The position numbers were made by a program, and so were the translations under genes. From positions 8,134,001-8,198,000 of the forward strand of contig NC_045150.1 of the NCBI RefSeq assembly GCF_008831285.2: a stretch of DNA of 64,000 nt. The letters run 5' to 3'. Below the pieces are notes generated by a model. It was not told the DNA's origin and searched no databases. It saw only the letters and a program-made list of their open reading frames with translations. This document shows positions 59,321 through 64,000 of this stretch, piece after piece; positions within the stretch are counted from its first letter, which is position 1; each line of letters opens with the position of its first letter. This DNA is from Nymphaea colorata. Its lineage: Eukaryota > Streptophyta > Magnoliopsida > Nymphaeales > Nymphaeaceae.

Positions 59321-61830
59321 AAACGAGGCGCCTTGGGCCCCGGACGAACAAACAATCTGTAAAATGGAAGAAAATAATTGAAATTTTTTCTTTGTAGATT
59401 GGTGTTGTAAAAGTAAGTTTGTATCAGATGGCAAGTAGATTTGATTCATCAATGCAAACATGGATGCCGCGTGTTATACACTGTATTATTTTAAAATAGC
59501 TTTTAAATTTTCCTATTTGAGTTTTTTTTTTCACATATTTTTCTCTTATTTAAAAGCATGTTAACAATATTTTGCTGATTTACATATAGCTCATCCAACT
59601 AAATCATTGAATTGGCTGATTGATCACTAAATTGACAGCTTAACCAATTTCAATTGCATACAACCCTGATTTGGAAGCCAGCATTTTATCTCTTTATTTA
59701 AAAATGGGCATCATTTTTTTGAATCTTTTGACATGGTTTACAGGCCTTGGGAGAACTGCCACATGTTGCACATAAAACTTGATTTATTTATTAATTGTTG
59801 CATATTTCGCAAAAAACACATTTACATTTTCAAGGAGCAACAGAAACATGTTAGATACTTGAAATTTGTACTCTATTTACTTATGCCTGTACATGTCATA
59901 AATAGGCAGTTAGAATTTTTTGTGAAACTCAATTTTGTGTTTGTTGTTTAATAAAAAATTTACACATCTCTATGTAAAAAAATGAATAACTGGTACACAT
60001 AAAAATTATGTGAATAATCTGTTTGCAGTTTGATTGACTTAATGAATTGTCTATAATGGCATTAAAAAATATGGCGTCCAAGAAAGGTAATTTCGGGGAA
60101 GGTGCAGGAGTGATACCCCATAGAGGCAAAAGCTCTTCTCCTATTTTTTCCGGTTCAAATGGTGTTTAGGGTTGCTTCGGAATTTGGGTAGGGAGCAAGA
60201 CACCAGTCAACTACGTCGAGACTAAGAAAAAAAATTAAAACAAAATTAAATCTATCCATCTGATTCAAATTTTATGGTTTCCCACCATCGATTCAAGACT
60301 AGTGATTCCAAAACAATAAATACACGGTTAATATTGCCAAACAACTTTTATGGGGCAGATTTGATAATGTGACCAATTTCTCATTATTTTATAAATATGC
60401 CCCAAAGATTGGTGTAGATTCGTGAAAAAATCGTTACACTATTTTTTTCACATAAATTCATGAAACAGTAATAAACTATTATTGTATGTTGTCAAATGTC
60501 CCTCATAACATGTTAATGGTCCAAGAATCTGTTATAAATGCTCTGATAGATTCGTGGAACACCATGTTATGGGACATTAATATAATGTTTTTATTACCAA
60601 ACGCACCTTCTAAAACAATGGCACACCCGGAATAAAGTTTGAAGTTTGAACTGTATGGTGCTCATTGCTCATGAACTAATTAAGTCGAACTAGACGAGAT
60701 GGCTTGAAGAGTTAGTTGCAGGCTTCACTCTGTGCATGCAAGAAATATACGCCAAAAAAAAGTAGGAGTTGGGGACCCTGCTGATCTAATGGACTTGTAC
60801 TTATTTTGGTTGTCAAGAAGTATAATCACTTAATGGTTTGAGATATTAGAATAGAGTAAGATTCCATGTCTCTTCCATTACTGTTATCAATGTCATTGTT
60901 ATTTTAAACTTGTTCATTCCTTTTCAATGAACTTTTTTTAATGCCATATTTTCTTACACTATTCACTGCATGCCAACACAAGGAACTAAACATCAGTAGT
61001 TCATTAGGTACTAATGGTATTGTCTTGGTTCATGTTAGTAAAATTTGGGAGCACCTTGTTACAGAGCAAGGTTTGCCTTTTGAGAGATGTTGCAGTAAGA
61101 GGACCAAGAGTAATATAAAGAGAGAGTAGGATTCTTGTTTTTTCTTCATAGATTCCATTCTTCTTGCACGTATATTAATCTAAACGTTCGCCATTAATAT
61201 CGTCTGAATCAGTTTCTTCGACCTAGACTGCAATCACCCGATAAATACTAGGGATGGGTGATCCCTGTTTTTCATGAATGTCAATGAGAAGTTGGCCCTT
61301 TGAGAGCAGGGTTAGTGTTACCTTAGCTTAGGACTTAATTGTGTTTATTAAATACCTCTTTTTATTCTCTACCTGCTTGTTTATGCTACCTGATATTGTC
61401 TGCAGGTGCTTTTTCTCCAAGATGTTTGCATCGCATGGCTCTTGAAAGACCATTATGAAAGTGCTTCCATATCATAGATCTCGTTTCTTATGTCATTTTT
61501 TGTTTCTCATGTTTTAAAAACTCTCATAACTAGTTTGGAATTGAATTCTTTAACACAAGCAATGTTTCACATGATCATCTTGGGACGTAGTTTCTGTGGT
61601 GTCCCATAAAGACAACAATCTTAACACCTGTGCTGAAAGAGGCTTTTAGTGGAAATCCAAATATTCAACCACTCCCCCTTGGAACTCCCTTCAAATGCAT
61701 GGTGAGAATTACAGTGAATAGAGCTTTCTTTCTACTAAGATTCCAGATGAAAGTATTTTCGGTTACAGATATCGATGAAAGTTTCAAAACCTGCTATTGA
61801 ACACCTGCATGAGAACTTTTCACCCATTCC

Positions 61831-61850
61831 TACACACACACACACACACA
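61831..61850. repeat. (AC)n microsatellite
   Basis: Ten AC units in non-coding DNA. Confidence 0.9.
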
Positions 61851-62826
61851 TGTATGCACTGTGTGCAGACACATGTTTTCTTTCTTGCATATGTTTACCC
61901 TGATCTGTTGTATACTTTAAGCCATGTCTATGAAGTTTGTTCACAGCCTCGTGCCCTGTTTCTGCATTCATACCCATGTAACACATGTATAGCAGGAGGT
62001 CATCATGTTTAAATCTTACAAGCATACGACATTGCTGTTAGTCTTCAAAAGAGTGAGTTTCCTTTCTATCATATCCTTGAGCACTGATTGGTCATATTTC
62101 ACATATGAAGCTTGACTTTGTTGTCTTGGTGGACAGCATGATAGAGAGAAATATGTTTCGAGATTCCTCAATCACCTCCTGTCATGGAATGCAGCAACTT
62201 CACTTTATGGTTCGTGCTGAAGCTTTTGCGAGTCTAGGGATAAATCTACTGACCATTTATAAGTGGTGCATTTCTCTTCTACTTTGCTCATCTCCTTCTT
62301 CAACCTTTTCCATTTTTTTGAGCTTGCCTGTTTTTTTCTCTTCTTTACTTTCTCATTTGAATCATAGTTGACATTCCTTGAAGATTCTTTTAGTGACATT
62401 ATCATTTTAGTTGATCAAATCCACATAACATGGAGTGTGCGCAGCTGACTGCATCAAGCAGGACCTACAAAATGGTGGTCATGTGCAATGAGTTCCCTTA
62501 GTTTGGTCCATATCTGTATTCTCAAATTCTAATTGCTAGTGAATCCATGTGAATGAAAAATGCCCTTCCTTTAAGTAGATTTCAGTCCAATTTCCTCAAA
62601 ATGATTCAAATATCATGGTTGTTTATACTATTGTTGGGCCCATAAATGGCTCTTATACTTGTTCTTTTGGTTAACCTTCCTTTCAAAAAATAAAGTTTCT
62701 ATCATCCAGTAATTACCATTCATGTTCTTGTTTACTCACCCTGTTCCAGGGACAGGAATTGGACCCAGTGACTGCATTAACTGAGTAATGCTATTTGATA
62801 GCAGGTCCTTTCTCATTTTTGTTAAT

Positions 62827-62849
62827 ACACACGCACACACACACACACC
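62827..62849. repeat. (AC)n microsatellite, interrupted
   Basis: About eleven AC units with one CG interruption in non-coding DNA. Confidence 0.85.
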
Positions 62850-63330
62850 CCTGTATTGAAACTTGCATTCTTAGATGTTCTTCCAATGACAAAGTATACT
62901 GAAACGATTTTTCATTTTCAAAAATAAGGAGCCAACATAAAATATTTCCTTTTTTTTAGTTTATAAGTCGTATTAAAGAAATTTTTGTTCTCCCTTTTTT
63001 GGCTTATAAAATGTGAACTGAACAAGAAGGACCTTCTGTTAATTATTAAAATTCTAGACGTGGATTATATTTGTAGCATCAGCCTTTGTAAAGAATAATT
63101 TAAAAATACAAGTTTCAACTATAAGAGGTTTTGTGTAAACTCATATTTCATCAAACTGCTTCAGGTAAAGACAAGTCTTCAGCTTTTAATAAATTTAACT
63201 TCTGTCTTCAAGAAATGTAGTTTGGGAAAAAGTGTATAAAGCAGGAATTGCTCTAAAGTCTAACTAAGGTAAGAACATTTTTTTTTCACTTGAGTAAATT
63301 CGGTGATTGATATACATATACAGAGAGCGA

Positions 63331-63332
<2 letters not shown>

Positions 63333-63369
<37 letters not shown>
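63333..63369. repeat. (AT)n microsatellite followed by (GA)n
   Basis: About eighteen AT units followed by GAGAGAGAGA. It is one of the longest simple repeats in the window. Confidence 0.92.
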
Positions 63370-63371
<2 letters not shown>

Positions 63372-63487
63372 AGAGAGAGAAAAGAACATGAGTTGAATCG
63401 ATGGGATGTGACTAACATGTGAAACTCATAGGGGTTTATGATATTAAATAGTAAAGTTCCTAAATATATCTGCAGTTATGTTTTCAG

Positions 63488-63562
63488 CTGGCCATGGAGC
63501 TTCCATATGGTGTTGTGAAGACAAGCAATGATCTCTGTGATCTGGGAGATCTATCCTATTAA
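63488..63562 (+). CDS. possible terminal exon of an unrecognised gene
   Basis: After TTTTCAG, the frame reads LAMELPYGVVKTSNDLCDLG and four more residues, then TAA at 63560-63562. The composition is protein-like and there is an acceptor, but I could not link it to upstream exons and the family is unknown. An open frame of this length is common by chance. Confidence 0.2.
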   Translation: MAMELPYGVVKTSNDLCDLGDLSY

Positions 63563-64000
63563 AAAAGGAGTGGCCTTCTGGAAGGATCTAGTCCTCAGAC
63601 ATCTTGGAACTACGAACCTTTTTTTTACATGTATTAGTCATAAATTTGCTTATTTTCTTGCCTTTTGAGTATTTTCATGTCAAGAAATTGGTTGCCTGTA
63701 AATTTATTTTCTTGCAAGCTGCAACTAAATCCTGTATAATTTCCAGTATAGGAGAAATCAAGAAACAGTATAGGAGATGGAAGCACATGAAGTTGGTGGA
63801 TTTGTAGTGTTGGATTCATAGTTGTTGTGATACAATGCACATGGGTCTCAGTTGTGATCAAGAGAAGTCTTGTCAGCCATGTTGGCAGCATTTAAGAGAT
63901 GCTCCTAGCATATACAATTCAACTGCGACTGCATGATCATGAAGAGAGAGAACTAGATCACTACAGACTCAGACTGTAAGCTTTTCCTTTACATAGCCAG
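63563..64000. other. non-coding end of the window
   Basis: No coding signal is seen on either strand. Confidence 0.4.

Larger units (their letters stand above)
59321..63487. other. intergenic or intronic, no supported gene
   Basis: AT-rich. It holds worn GATTCATG/GCCAAAC repeats at about 60340-60610 and (AC)n microsatellites at 61831-61850 and 62827-62849. The frame 62105-62371 (+) is open but has no motif. TGTCTGCAG before VLFLQDVCIAWLLKDHY at about 61405-61470 could be an exon, without further support. Confidence 0.4.

Noticed and set aside
61405-61470. Possible exon after TTGTCTGCAG reading VLFLQDVCIAWLLKDHY
   Set aside because: A single short open segment with no partner exon, no family match and a stop soon after.

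Overview
This window is nuclear DNA from a land plant, almost certainly a flowering plant. The evidence is spliceosomal GT-AG introns, a single-exon E/E+-type PPR editing factor, a NOD26-like aquaporin, an RMF-type F-box gene, abundant microsatellites and many short non-autonomous hAT and Tourist-like elements. The species cannot be named from the sequence. There is no prokaryotic, viral or CRISPR content.

Layout. Positions 3-80 may hold the last codons of an upstream gene. An RMF-like F-box gene (+, seven exons recovered, 1772-7407, 5' end unresolved) converges on a KGD4/MRPS36-like gene (-, 8159-13945). The latter is very small (89 aa) but split by a 5 kb intron and ends in an 18-nt exon. 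A SLO2-like mitochondrial PPR gene (-, 17677-19725) follows, with a relic of KGD4 exon 2 just upstream of it. A small MGNC-type protein gene (+, 24705-25124) has a visible TATA box. A LINE reverse-transcriptase relic (about 26245-26560, -) lies beside a UBR7-type E3 ligase gene (-, 27697-31750, five exons, 411 aa). A plant cyclic phosphodiesterase gene (+, 36916-38878, three exons, 187 aa) is followed by a 3 kb ORF-free block (about 39950-43018) that resembles a solo LTR. From 43 to 52 kb there are only repeats and short transposons. A group I NIP aquaporin gene (+, 52474-56052, five exons, 285 aa) comes next. The last 8 kb hold repeats, microsatellites and no confident gene.

The genes are ordinary housekeeping or developmental plant genes with independent promoters. 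Three act in or on mitochondria or metabolism (KGD4, SLO2, CPDase), but nothing shows that they work as a cluster. I found no undescribed multi-gene system. The most informative observations are the exact reconstruction of the KGD4 gene, its relic copy next to SLO2, the target-site duplications that define several MITE families, and a 31-bp near-perfect hairpin in a UBR7 intron.
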